Position numbers and translations under genes: made by a program. From CAG-791 sp963655255 (GTDB taxonomy: Bacteria > Bacillota > Clostridia > Lachnospirales > Lachnospiraceae): 64,000 bases of DNA. The DNA lies in the NCBI GenBank assembly GCA_963655255.1, contig CAVKEB010000010.1, forward strand, positions 1-64,000, read 5' to 3'. Shown piece after piece: positions 1 to 7,950 of the stretch. The first letter of the stretch is position 1; every line of letters starts with the position of its first letter. A model generated the notes under the pieces. That model was not told the origin of the DNA. It worked only from the letters and a program-made list of their open reading frames with translations, and did not search any database.

Positions 1-2
1 AA

Positions 3-962
3 GTGTTTTCGGATGTATTCAATTACCGATTGTTCAACGGAAAACCGGTGATCCGACCGGAAAATCTGTCGGAGATGGATCCGTCGGAAATTCTGGTCCT
101 GTCCGAGAAGAAACAGAACGGAAAGAGAAAACGCCTTCCGGCGAAGGAACTGTACCGGGATCTCATGAGAGATACGGTCATCCGGAGGGATCAGAATGCG
201 GTTTACCGGCTGAGACTTGGGACGGAACTGCAGACGCACGTACATTATGCGATGCCGGTCCGGAACCAGCTGTACGACGCGATGGAGTATTATAACCAGG
301 TGGAAGAAACCGCACTGCGGCATCGTGCAGAAAGAAGGAACGAAGGAGAGAATTCCGGAGCATTTTTGTCCGGCTTCCGGAAGGAAGACCGGCTGATTCC
401 GGTCTTCACGCTGACGATTCATTTCGGCCCGGAGCCGTGGGACGGGCCCTTGTCGCTTCATGATATGATGAAGGTAGAGGATCCGGAGATTCTGGAATAC
501 GTTCAGGACTACCGAATCCATCTGATTGAACCGGCGGGTCTGAGCAGGGAGGAGCTGGAGAAATTTCAGAGCAGCTTCCGTGAAGTGATGGGATGCATCA
601 AGTACTCCGGGGACGAAAAGGCGCTGGAGGAGTTTATGAAAGACAATCCGCGGATGAACATGGATATCCGCGCAGCGAGGGTAATCGGAACGATGACGGG
701 AACAGACATTGAGTATTCGGAAGAGAAGGAGGGAAAGATCAACATGTGCAAGGCGATTGAAGATATGATGCGCCATAGTCAGGAGAAAGGACATGAAGAA
801 GGAATTGTCGAGGGGCAGGAAAAGGGCCGTGCAGAGGAACGCAGTTCGATTCTTGATTCTCTCGCGAAGAAAGTAAAAGAAGGCCGTATGCAGGCAGAAG
901 ATGTGGCGGACAGCCTGGGCGTCCCTTTGGCAGTGGTTCAGGAGGCAGTCGCTAAACTTTGA
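3..962 (+). CDS. Rpn-family PD-(D/E)XK nuclease/putative transposase, 5'-truncated by the window edge
   Basis: Members of this family (recombination-promoting nuclease / putative transposase) are multicopy in Lachnospiraceae. The visible product begins at FSDVFNYRLFNGKPVI, which in relatives lies roughly 10-20 residues inside the protein, so the true start is probably upstream of base 1. Recognisable family blocks are HYAMPVRNQLYDAMEYYNQV (about residue 81), FLSGFRKEDRLIPVFTLTI and FREVMGCIKYS. The tail, from about residue 255, is a charged glutamate/glycine-rich helix (EKGHEEGIVEGQEKG) ending in a short HTH-like segment (MQAEDVADSLGVPLAVVQEA). The reading frame is intact to its TGA. Family assignment is from recall of conserved blocks; the catalytic N-terminal part cannot be checked because it is cut off. 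Confidence 0.8.
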   Translation: MFSDVFNYRLFNGKPVIRPENLSEMDPSEILVLSEKKQNGKRKRLPAKELYRDLMRDTVIRRDQNAVYRLRLGTELQTHVHYAMPVRNQLYDAMEYYNQVEETALRHRAERRNEGENSGAFLSGFRKEDRLIPVFTLTIHFGPEPWDGPLSLHDMMKVEDPEILEYVQDYRIHLIEPAGLSREELEKFQSSFREVMGCIKYSGDEKALEEFMKDNPRMNMDIRAARVIGTMTGTDIEYSEEKEGKINMCKAIEDMMRHSQEKGHEEGIVEGQEKGRAEERSSILDSLAKKVKEGRMQAEDVADSLGVPLAVVQEAVAKL

Positions 963-1013
963 CAGCTGTAAAGGTAAAATCGGAATTTATTTTTTGTACG
1001 AGGCACGAAATAA

Positions 1014-1469
1014 GTGGAAATAGAATACAAAAGGCTTACAGACAAAGAAGTAAGCACATTTATTGATATGAGAATAAAGCAGCTCAGAGAGGAAGGGGCT
1101 AAGGAAGAGATTGATCTGGCCCCTGCATTAAGAAAATACTATATCCGGCATATGGCAGATGGAACTTTTGTGTCATGGCTCGCCTTTGATGGCAAAAATA
1201 TCATTGGGACAAGCGGTATGTCCTTCGTTGAGAAACCGCCTTATTTCGGGTGCCCCAGCGGAAAAATCGGCTTGTTGTCCAGTATGTTTACTGATCCAAA
1301 CTACAGAAGAAAAGGCATTGCAAGGGAACTGCTGTCCCACGTCGTAAATGATGCCAGAGAATATGGATGTGGATCAATCCAGATTACTGCATCGGATATG
1401 GGCGTTAAGCTATATACGAATTTCGGATTTGTGCATAATGGTAATTTTATGCAATATAAGTTGACGTGA
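1014..1469 (+). CDS. GNAT-family N-acetyltransferase
   Basis: The 151-residue product has the GNAT core: a beta strand with IIGTSGMSF, then MFTDPNYRRKGIARELLSHV (about residues 92-111), which carries the R-x-x-G-x-A acetyl-CoA pyrophosphate loop, and a C-terminal ITASDMGVKLYTNFGFVHNG typical of motif B. It transfers an acetyl group from acetyl-CoA to an amine; the substrate cannot be told. I chose the GTG at 1014 because a GAGGC lies about 14 nt upstream and the product then begins at the usual GNAT N-terminus. The gene is more AT-rich than the block that follows and is not part of that block, so it may be an acquired accessory gene. Confidence 0.85.
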   Translation: MEIEYKRLTDKEVSTFIDMRIKQLREEGAKEEIDLAPALRKYYIRHMADGTFVSWLAFDGKNIIGTSGMSFVEKPPYFGCPSGKIGLLSSMFTDPNYRRKGIARELLSHVVNDAREYGCGSIQITASDMGVKLYTNFGFVHNGNFMQYKLT

Positions 1470-1493
1470 AATTATAGCTTGCCAAGAAAGTGC

Positions 1494-1522
1494 TTGACAA
1501 CAATCCGGCATAACCATATAAT
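1494..1522 (+). promoter_or_regulatory. Consensus sigma-A promoter for rpmF
   Basis: A perfect TTGACA (1494-1499) is separated by 17 bp from a perfect TATAAT (1517-1522). It lies 47 bp before the rpmF start and is the strongest promoter match in the window, which suits a ribosomal protein gene. Confidence 0.85.
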
Positions 1523-1569
1523 CTGTTTTGCGTGTTTGAAGAATTACGAAGAGTAAGGAGGTGGTACTG

Positions 1570-1752
1570 ATGTCAATTTGCCCTAAGAACAAATCTTCCA
1601 GAAGCCACAGAGATAAGAGAAGAGCTAACTGGAAAATGTCGGCTCCGACTCTTGTTAAGTGCAGCAAGTGCGGCGCATTAATGATGCCTCACAGAGTCTG
1701 CAAGAACTGCGGTTCTTACAATAAGAAAGAGATCATTAAGACAGAGGATTGA
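1570..1752 (+). CDS. rpmF: 50S ribosomal protein L32
   Basis: This 60-residue zinc-ribbon protein of the large ribosomal subunit starts MSICPKNKSSRSHRDKRR and carries two CxxC pairs (CSKCGALMMPHRVCKNCG) that bind zinc. The ATG at 1570 is chosen over an in-frame upstream codon because AAGGAGG lies 7 nt before it and because L32 proteins begin MSxxPK. In many bacteria rpmF follows yceD (DUF177); here yceD is absent and rpmF has its own strong promoter. A terminator follows directly, so rpmF seems to be a single-gene transcript, although plsX is its usual downstream partner. Confidence 0.97.
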   Translation: MSICPKNKSSRSHRDKRRANWKMSAPTLVKCSKCGALMMPHRVCKNCGSYNKKEIIKTED

Positions 1753-1773
1753 TGTTTGTACATCGAAACTTCG

Positions 1774-1807
1774 ACCCGGTATGGCGCAGGCTGTACCGGG
1801 TTTTTCT
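1774..1807 (+). terminator. Intrinsic terminator after rpmF
   Basis: An 8-bp stem ACCCGGTA/TACCGGGT with a 12-nt loop is followed directly by TTTTCTT. Confidence 0.8.
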
Positions 1808-1909
1808 TGTCTTGTTGCAAACTGAGGGTATCTTTTGTATCATAGTCATTTGTGAGGGTGGCATTTGCTTGCAAAACGGCCTCCCGAAGAAATAAAAAGG
1901 TTGGTGAGT

Positions 1910-2953
1910 ATGGCGGATTATGTAAGAGTGGCAGTGGATGCCATGGGCGGCGACAACGCCCCTTTGGAAATCGTAAAGGGCGCGGTGGATGCGGCTGCCG
2001 CAAACGGGCAGGTGAAGATCCTGCTGCTGGGAGAGGAAAAGGCCGTTCGGGCGGAGCTTTCGAAATATACTTATCCGAAGGACCGCGTGGAGGTCATTCC
2101 CACAACGGAAGTCATTGAGATGGCGGAGCCGCCGGTGAATGCCATCCGAACGAAGAAGGATTCTTCGATCGTGCGCGGCATGAAGATGGTGCATGAGGGT
2201 GAGGCGGATGCTTTTGTGACCGCGGGCTCCACCGGCGCCACGCTGGTCGGCGGTCAGATCATCGTCGGACGGATCAAGGGCATCGAGAGGCCGCCGCTGG
2301 CGCCGCTGATGCCGACGGCGAAGGGACCGGTTCTTCTGATTGACTGCGGCGCGAACGTAGACGCAAGATCTTCCCAGCTCGTACAGTTCGCACAGATGGG
2401 CTCCATTTATATGGAGAATGTCATCGGCATCCGCAATCCGAGAGTGGCGCTGTTCAACATCGGCGCGGAGGAGGAGAAGGGAAATGCCCTGGTGAAGGAG
2501 ACGTATCCTCTTCTGAAGGAACTGGATGACATCAACTTTGTCGGGAATATCGAGGCAAGGGATATTCCGGCCGGTGCGGCGGATGTGGTCGTCTGCGACG
2601 CGTTTACCGGCAATGCGATTCTGAAGATGTATGAGGGCGTGGCTTCCACACTTCTCGGAGAGATCAAGGGAGCCCTGATGTCGAGCCTTGCGGGCAAGAT
2701 CGGCGGACTGCTCATCAAACCCTCCCTGAAATCCGTATTGAAGAAGTTCAGCGTCAGCTCCTACGGCGGGGCGCCGCTTCTGGGTCTTCGCGGACTCGTG
2801 GTGAAGACGCACGGCAACTCGAAGGCAGTCGAGATTCAGCATTCCATCGAACAGTGCGTGACGTTCCAGAAGGCGGGCATCAATGACCAGTTCAAGGACC
2901 GAATGCATCTGGTGGACCGGACAGTGAAGAAGACGCAGGAGAGTACAACCTGA
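1910..2953 (+). CDS. plsX: Phosphate acyltransferase PlsX
   Basis: PlsX converts acyl-ACP and phosphate to acyl-phosphate, the donor used by PlsY (also in this window, at 26.7 kb) in the first step of phospholipid synthesis. The 347-residue protein has the N-terminal VAVDAMGGDNAPLEIVKGAV motif, the TAGSTGATLVGG and LIDCGANVD loops and VCDAFTGNAILKMYEG, all typical of the family, and is of normal length. I place the start at the ATG at 1910, giving MADYVRVAVDAMGG; an in-frame TTG at 1865 would add 15 residues that do not look like family sequence. It is followed by acpP and rnc, the common Firmicutes order. Confidence 0.97.
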   Translation: MADYVRVAVDAMGGDNAPLEIVKGAVDAAAANGQVKILLLGEEKAVRAELSKYTYPKDRVEVIPTTEVIEMAEPPVNAIRTKKDSSIVRGMKMVHEGEADAFVTAGSTGATLVGGQIIVGRIKGIERPPLAPLMPTAKGPVLLIDCGANVDARSSQLVQFAQMGSIYMENVIGIRNPRVALFNIGAEEEKGNALVKETYPLLKELDDINFVGNIEARDIPAGAADVVVCDAFTGNAILKMYEGVASTLLGEIKGALMSSLAGKIGGLLIKPSLKSVLKKFSVSSYGGAPLLGLRGLVVKTHGNSKAVEIQHSIEQCVTFQKAGINDQFKDRMHLVDRTVKKTQESTT

Positions 2954-3074
2954 CAACGTGATACCGAATCGCCTGCAGTGGTCCGACATCGGAGCTTTCC
3001 TTCGGGAGGGCCGGAATGACCGAAACAGCCGCGGGCAGATATCAGATATTATTTTTTAAGAGGGGAACCCAATC

Positions 3075-3320
3075 ATGAACGAAGATATGAAGAAACTGAA
3101 ATCCATTATCGCAGATGTACTGAATGTTGATCCGGATGAGATCACACCGGACACCACCTTTACGGATGATCTCGGCGCAGATTCCCTGGATCTGTATCAG
3201 ATCCTGATGGGCATTGAGGAAGAGTACGGAATCACGGTTCCGCAGGAGCAGACGGAGAACATCACGACGGTTGCGGAGGCACTGGAGCTGATCCGTAAGG
3301 CAACCGGCGAGGCAGACTGA
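3075..3320 (+). CDS. acpP: Acyl carrier protein
   Basis: This 81-residue acidic four-helix protein carries the DSL phosphopantetheine attachment motif (GADSLDLYQ, Ser37). It holds growing acyl chains for fatty-acid and phospholipid synthesis. Helix II (residues 37-50) and the family ending VAEALELIRKAT are present. A GGGGAA ribosome site sits about 10 nt before the ATG. A 121-bp gap separates it from plsX, and a family A structured repeat begins 30 bp after its stop, between acpP and rnc. Confidence 0.97.
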   Translation: MNEDMKKLKSIIADVLNVDPDEITPDTTFTDDLGADSLDLYQILMGIEEEYGITVPQEQTENITTVAEALELIRKATGEAD

Positions 3321-3350
3321 CAAGACGCCTGAAGACGCGGAGAGGAAAGG

Positions 3351-3459
3351 TTTGAAAGTGACATTGATAGGTCACTTTCAAACGGCAGCATCGGTGCTGA
3401 TGCACCGGCTGCCGCATTCGGCAAAACCGCCTTCGCGGATTTTGCCTCAGCGAGGTATA
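3351..3459 (+). repeat. Family A four-hairpin repeat, copy A1 (rnc leader)
   Basis: Four consecutive stem-loops are visible. H1: GAAAGTGAC pairs with GTCACTTTC. H2: GCAGC+CGGTGC pairs with GCACCG+GCTGC. H3: GGCAAAACCGC, loop CTTC, GCGGATTTTGCC. H4: CCTC, loop AGC, GAGG, then TATA. The element ends 3 nt before the rnc start codon, so its GAGG is the only ribosome-binding site available to rnc. Other copies are at 15626, 24242, 30803 (minus), 52924 (minus), 58218 and a relic at 60041. Confidence 0.9.
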
Positions 3460-3462
3460 TGG

Positions 3463-4161
3463 ATGACTGAATCGGAAAGACCGGATACCGGCGAACTGGA
3501 AAAGCGCATCGGCTATACCTTCCACAACCGGTATCTGCTTGAGTGCGCTCTGACGCATACGTCCTATGCCAATGAGCAGCGCATTCGCAAATACGAAGAT
3601 TATGAACGGCTGGAGTTTCTGGGAGATGCGGTCCTGGAGATGGTTTCCAGCGAGTTTCTCTATGGAAAATATCCCGAGAAGCGAGAGGGTGAGCTGACGA
3701 AGATCCGTGCTTCCCTTGTCTGCGAACCGGCGCTTGCTTTCTGCGCACGCGACATCGACCTAGAGCGGTACATCCGCCTCGGGAAGGGAGAAGAGGCTGG
3801 CGGCGGCCGGGGGAAGGATTCCATCACCTCGGATGTCATGGAGGCGGTCATCGGGGCCATGTATCTGGACAGCCGCGATGTATCGGTGCCGCGGAATTTC
3901 ATTCTCCAGTATGTGCTGTCGGATCTGGAGGGGAAGCTTCTGTTCTACGACGCGAAGTCCATTCTCCAGGAGCGCTGCCAGAAGGCCGGGAAAACGGTCT
4001 CCTATGAGATCCTTGGAGAGGACGGCCCCTGCCATGACAAGACCTACACCGTGGGCGTGCAGATCGACGGAGAGGAAAAGGCGCAGGGGAGCGGACGCTC
4101 CAAGAAGGCCGCGGAGCAGGCAGCTGCCTACCAGACTCTGCTTTCCTGGAAAAAGGCATGA
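3463..4161 (+). CDS. rnc: Ribonuclease III
   Basis: RNase III cleaves double-stranded RNA in rRNA precursors and structured mRNAs. The 232-residue protein has the signature YERLEFLGDAVLEM (about 48-60), the second acidic site SDVMEAVIGAMYLD (about 123-136) and a C-terminal double-stranded-RNA-binding domain from about residue 158 ending GRSKKAAEQAAAYQTLL. I start it at the ATG at 3463; reading through from further upstream would only translate the family A repeat (giving LPQRGIW just before Met). The GAGG of that repeat, 7 nt upstream, is the Shine-Dalgarno. A dsRNA-specific nuclease whose own leader is a run of hairpins invites autoregulation. Confidence 0.96.
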   Translation: MTESERPDTGELEKRIGYTFHNRYLLECALTHTSYANEQRIRKYEDYERLEFLGDAVLEMVSSEFLYGKYPEKREGELTKIRASLVCEPALAFCARDIDLERYIRLGKGEEAGGGRGKDSITSDVMEAVIGAMYLDSRDVSVPRNFILQYVLSDLEGKLLFYDAKSILQERCQKAGKTVSYEILGEDGPCHDKTYTVGVQIDGEEKAQGSGRSKKAAEQAAAYQTLLSWKKA

Positions 4162-4248
4162 GAACGGGCGTTTCTGCAAAGGCGTGAGACCTTGCAGGAC
4201 ATGAGACGGCAGCATGGCCGGAGGTCCGGCTGTGTTACAGGGTGACGA

Positions 4249-7200
4249 ATGTATTTAAAGAGTATCGAAATTCAGGGCTTTAAGTCCTTTGCCAATAAAA
4301 TCAAGCTGGAATTCCACAACGGTTTTACCGCGATTGTGGGACCGAACGGCTCCGGAAAATCCAACGTCGCCGACGCGGTGCGCTGGGTGCTCGGAGAGCA
4401 GAGAGTCAAACAGCTCCGCGGCGGTTCCATGCAGGATGTTATTTTCGCGGGAACCGAGCTGAGAAAACCGCTTTCCAGCGCATATGTTGCCATTACCTTC
4501 GATAATTCGGACCACAAGCTTCCCGTGGATTATAAGGAAGTGACGGTGGCACGAAGACTCTACCGGAGCGGCGAGAGTGAATACCTCCTGAACAATGTGC
4601 AGGTCCGCCTGCGCGATGTACAGGAGCTGTTTTATGATACCGGTATCGGCAAAGAGGGCTATTCCATCATCGGACAGGGCCAGATTGAGAAGATCCTTTC
4701 GGATAAGCCGGAGGACCGCAGAGAGCTGTTCGACGAGGCGGCCGGAATCGTGAAGTTCAAGCGCCGCAAGGAGCTCTCGGTCAAGAAACTGGAGAACGAG
4801 AAGGCGAACCTCATCCGCGTCAACGACATTCTGACGGAGCTGGAGCGGCAGGTCGGCCCTCTGGAGAAGCAGTCGGAGAAGGCGCAGATCTATCTGAAGG
4901 CCCACGAGGAGCTGAAGAATCTGGATGTCAACCTGTTCCTGATGCAGAATGGCGAGACCATGAAGCAGCTGGAGGACCTGAAGGAGAAGCTCGGCATCGC
5001 CGGGGGAGATCTGGAACGCACGCAGCAGCAGTACGAGGCAACGAGAACGTCCTACGAGGAGCTCGGGACGGAGCTGGAGAATCTTGATCAGACGATTGAG
5101 ACGACGCGCAACGAGATTGCCCGCAGCAACGTGGTCCGGAACCAGCTGGAGACGCAGATCAAGGTGGCGGAGGAGTCGATCCGCTCAATGACGGGGAATG
5201 CCGAGCATTTCCGGACGCGCGAGGAGTCCGTCCGCGGAGAAATCGAAGAGAAGCAGAAGGAACGCGCTTCCATTGCAGACGGCAAATCCGGGATTGATAC
5301 GCAGATGTTGGAGCTGGAGGCCAACCGGCAGGCGGCGGAGGAAGAGCTGGAGCGTGTTCAGGCGGATCAGAAGAGCCTGAGCGATGCGATTGATGAAAAG
5401 CGCTCCGCCCTGATGGACACCATTGCGAACCGTGGAACCATCAAGGCGAAGCTTGCGGCAATGACGACCCGCAGGGAGCAGTACGAGGTGCGCAAGTCCG
5501 AGCTGACCTCGCGTCTTGTCCGTGCATCGAGCGATGAGGCGGAGCATGACCGCGAGCTGGAGCGTCTGCGCGGTGTGTTCGAGAAGGTTGCCGGTGAGGC
5601 GGCGGACCTCGGAGATCGACAGAAGAAGCTGGAGGCGCAGATTGCAGAGAAGAAGAACGCACTCACTGCGACGGACGAGAGACTCCGCTCCACCGAGGTG
5701 GAATACCATCAGGAGAAATCCCGTCTGGATGCCCTGGCAAATCTGACCGAGCGCTATGAGGGCTTTGGCGGGAGCGTCAAGAAGGTCATGGAGCAGAAGG
5801 TACGCGAGCCCGGGCTGATCGGCGTGGTGGCGGACCTTGTCAAGACCGAGCCGAAATACGAGACGGCCATCGAGACCGCTCTCGGCGGCAGCATCCAGAA
5901 CATTGTCACGAACGACGAGGACACGGCAAAGCGCATGATCGGCCTTCTGAAAAGGGAGAAGGCGGGACGTGCGACCTTCCTTCCCCTGACGGCAATCCGG
6001 AACAGCCAGGGCTTCAACATGATGGGAGCTCTGAAGGAGCGGGGCGTTGTCGGTCTTGCCGATACGCTCGTCAGGACGGCTCCGGAATACCGGGATGTGG
6101 CGCGGTCTCTTCTGGGCCGGATTCTGGTGGTGGATCAGTACGACCACGCGGTTGAAATCTCCCGCAAATATCAGCAGAAGATCCGCATGGTGACGCTGGA
6201 GGGCGAGATGTTCATGCCGGGCGGCGCCATCAGCGGCGGTATGTTCCGCAACAGCTCGAACCTTCTGGGACGGCGCCGTGAAATTGCGGAGCTGGAGAAG
6301 CGGACGAAGGAGCTGAAAGGCTCCATGGAGAAGCTCGAAGAAGAGATCGCTTCGCTGCGCGAGGAGAGAAACCGGCTGCGGGCGGAGCAGGAAAGCGTCC
6401 GCGTGCAGCTGCAGGCGAAGTTCATCGAGCAGAATACGGCCCGGATGAACATCAATGCCGAGGAGGAGAGGAAGAAAGAATCCTCCGAAGGGTACGATGC
6501 GCTGCGGGAAGAGAACGAGAGCATCGAGGAGACGAAGCAGGATCTCGACCGGGAGGAGCAGGAAATCCGGAAGGAGCTTGCCGATTCCGAGGAGACCGAG
6601 GCAAGAGGAAGCGCCGAGGTCGAAGAGATGACCGGGAAGCTCGCCGGTCTCCGGAATCTGGAGGATGAGAAGCAGGCCGTTGTCCAGAAATGGGACATCG
6701 AGGTTCAGAAGAAGCGCCAGAAGCAGGAATTCGAGGAGCAGGAGCTCTCCCGTGTGGACGGCGAGATCAGCCGCCTTACGATGGAGCTGAATGAGATTCT
6801 GGAGAGCATCCGCCAGGGCTCCGTGGAGATCGAGGATAAGAAGAAGAACATCGGGACGCTGAAGGAAACGATCGAGAGTGCGCAGGATGATCTTCAGGAA
6901 AAACAGGAGCTTCTGACCAGAAGTCAGGAGCGCAGGACGGAGCTCTCCGCACAGCAGAAGAAAACACTCGAGGAGCGGGAGCATCTGGCTGAAGAAAAGA
7001 CAAGGCTCGACAAGGAGGTTTTCCGCCTCGGAGAGCTCAGGAACAAATCCGAGGAGGCCATGGAGCGGCAGATCAGCTATCTGTGGAATGAATATGAGCT
7101 GACGCCGTCACAGGCTTCGGAGATGCGCGATGAAGAGATGAACGATCTTGCGAAGATGCGCACCCGCGCGGAGGAGCTGAAGAAGCAGATCCGCTCTCTC

Positions 7201-7812
7201 GGAAACGTCAATGTCAACGCCATTCAGGAGTATCAGGAAGTAAAGGAGCGTTACACCTTCCTCAAGGGCCAGCACGACGACCTGATCGCGGCGGCGCAGT
7301 CACTGGAGAAGATCATCGAGGAGCTGGATGTCCAGATGCGCAGACAGTTCAAGACGCAGTTCGCGCGGATTCAGACGGAGTTTGACAAGGTGTTCAAGCA
7401 GCTGTTCGGCGGAGGCTCCGGCAAGCTGGAGCTGATGGAGGACGCGGATATTCTGGAGGCAGGTGTGCGTGTTATCGCACAGCCGCCGGGCAAGAAGCTG
7501 GTCAACATGATGCAGATGTCGGGCGGAGAGAAGTCTCTGACGGCGATTTCACTTCTTTTCGCCATTCAGAATCTGAAGCCCTCGCCGTTCTGTCTGCTGG
7601 ACGAGATTGAAGCGGCGCTGGATGAGAACAATGTCGTCCGGTACGCCGATTATCTGCGGAAACTGACGGACAACACGCAGTTCATCGTCATCACGCACCG
7701 ACGGGGAACCATGGACCGGGCGGACCGGCTGTACGGCATCACGATGCAGGAGAAGGGTGTTTCGACGCTGGTTTCCGTGAGCCTGATTGACGAAAAGGAT
7801 CTTGCATCCTGA
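4249..7812 (+). CDS. smc: Chromosome segregation ATPase SMC
   Basis: SMC, with ScpAB, condenses and segregates chromosomes. The 1187-residue product has an N-terminal ATPase half with Walker A GPNGSGKSN (31-39), a long coiled coil, the hinge (about 500-660, including GFGGSVKKVMEQKV and MFMPGGAISGG), a second coiled coil, and the C-terminal half with ABC signature MSGGEKSLTAISLLFAIQ and Walker B PFCLLDEIEAALDENN. Length is normal for Firmicutes SMC. It sits between rnc and ftsY as in Bacillus. The coiled-coil region is very rich in GAG glutamate codons, which creates long open frames on the other strand that are not genes. Confidence 0.98.
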   Translation: MYLKSIEIQGFKSFANKIKLEFHNGFTAIVGPNGSGKSNVADAVRWVLGEQRVKQLRGGSMQDVIFAGTELRKPLSSAYVAITFDNSDHKLPVDYKEVTVARRLYRSGESEYLLNNVQVRLRDVQELFYDTGIGKEGYSIIGQGQIEKILSDKPEDRRELFDEAAGIVKFKRRKELSVKKLENEKANLIRVNDILTELERQVGPLEKQSEKAQIYLKAHEELKNLDVNLFLMQNGETMKQLEDLKEKLGIAGGDLERTQQQYEATRTSYEELGTELENLDQTIETTRNEIARSNVVRNQLETQIKVAEESIRSMTGNAEHFRTREESVRGEIEEKQKERASIADGKSGIDTQMLELEANRQAAEEELERVQADQKSLSDAIDEKRSALMDTIANRGTIKAKLAAMTTRREQYEVRKSELTSRLVRASSDEAEHDRELERLRGVFEKVAGEAADLGDRQKKLEAQIAEKKNALTATDERLRSTEVEYHQEKSRLDALANLTERYEGFGGSVKKVMEQKVREPGLIGVVADLVKTEPKYETAIETALGGSIQNIVTNDEDTAKRMIGLLKREKAGRATFLPLTAIRNSQGFNMMGALKERGVVGLADTLVRTAPEYRDVARSLLGRILVVDQYDHAVEISRKYQQKIRMVTLEGEMFMPGGAISGGMFRNSSNLLGRRREIAELEKRTKELKGSMEKLEEEIASLREERNRLRAEQESVRVQLQAKFIEQNTARMNINAEEERKKESSEGYDALREENESIEETKQDLDREEQEIRKELADSEETEARGSAEVEEMTGKLAGLRNLEDEKQAVVQKWDIEVQKKRQKQEFEEQELSRVDGEISRLTMELNEILESIRQGSVEIEDKKKNIGTLKETIESAQDDLQEKQELLTRSQERRTELSAQQKKTLEEREHLAEEKTRLDKEVFRLGELRNKSEEAMERQISYLWNEYELTPSQASEMRDEEMNDLAKMRTRAEELKKQIRSLGNVNVNAIQEYQEVKERYTFLKGQHDDLIAAAQSLEKIIEELDVQMRRQFKTQFARIQTEFDKVFKQLFGGGSGKLELMEDADILEAGVRVIAQPPGKKLVNMMQMSGGEKSLTAISLLFAIQNLKPSPFCLLDEIEAALDENNVVRYADYLRKLTDNTQFIVITHRRGTMDRADRLYGITMQEKGVSTLVSVSLIDEKDLAS

Positions 7813-7950
7813 GGAAACATCCGGAGACGAAGCGAGACTTCTCTTCGCGGAACAGAAGCGGAAAGACGGATCAGCGTGAGCCGGGACACGGACGGGAACC
7901 AAAACAGGAACCGGCTGCGGCATACGGCGCGGCAGGAAGGATGACTTCAC

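Noticed and set aside
3352..3462. N-terminal extension of RNase III through the repeat
   Set aside because: The extension translates the family A element and matches the equally artificial extension of TyrA (both end in LPQRGI before Met). Family N-termini begin at the inner ATG.
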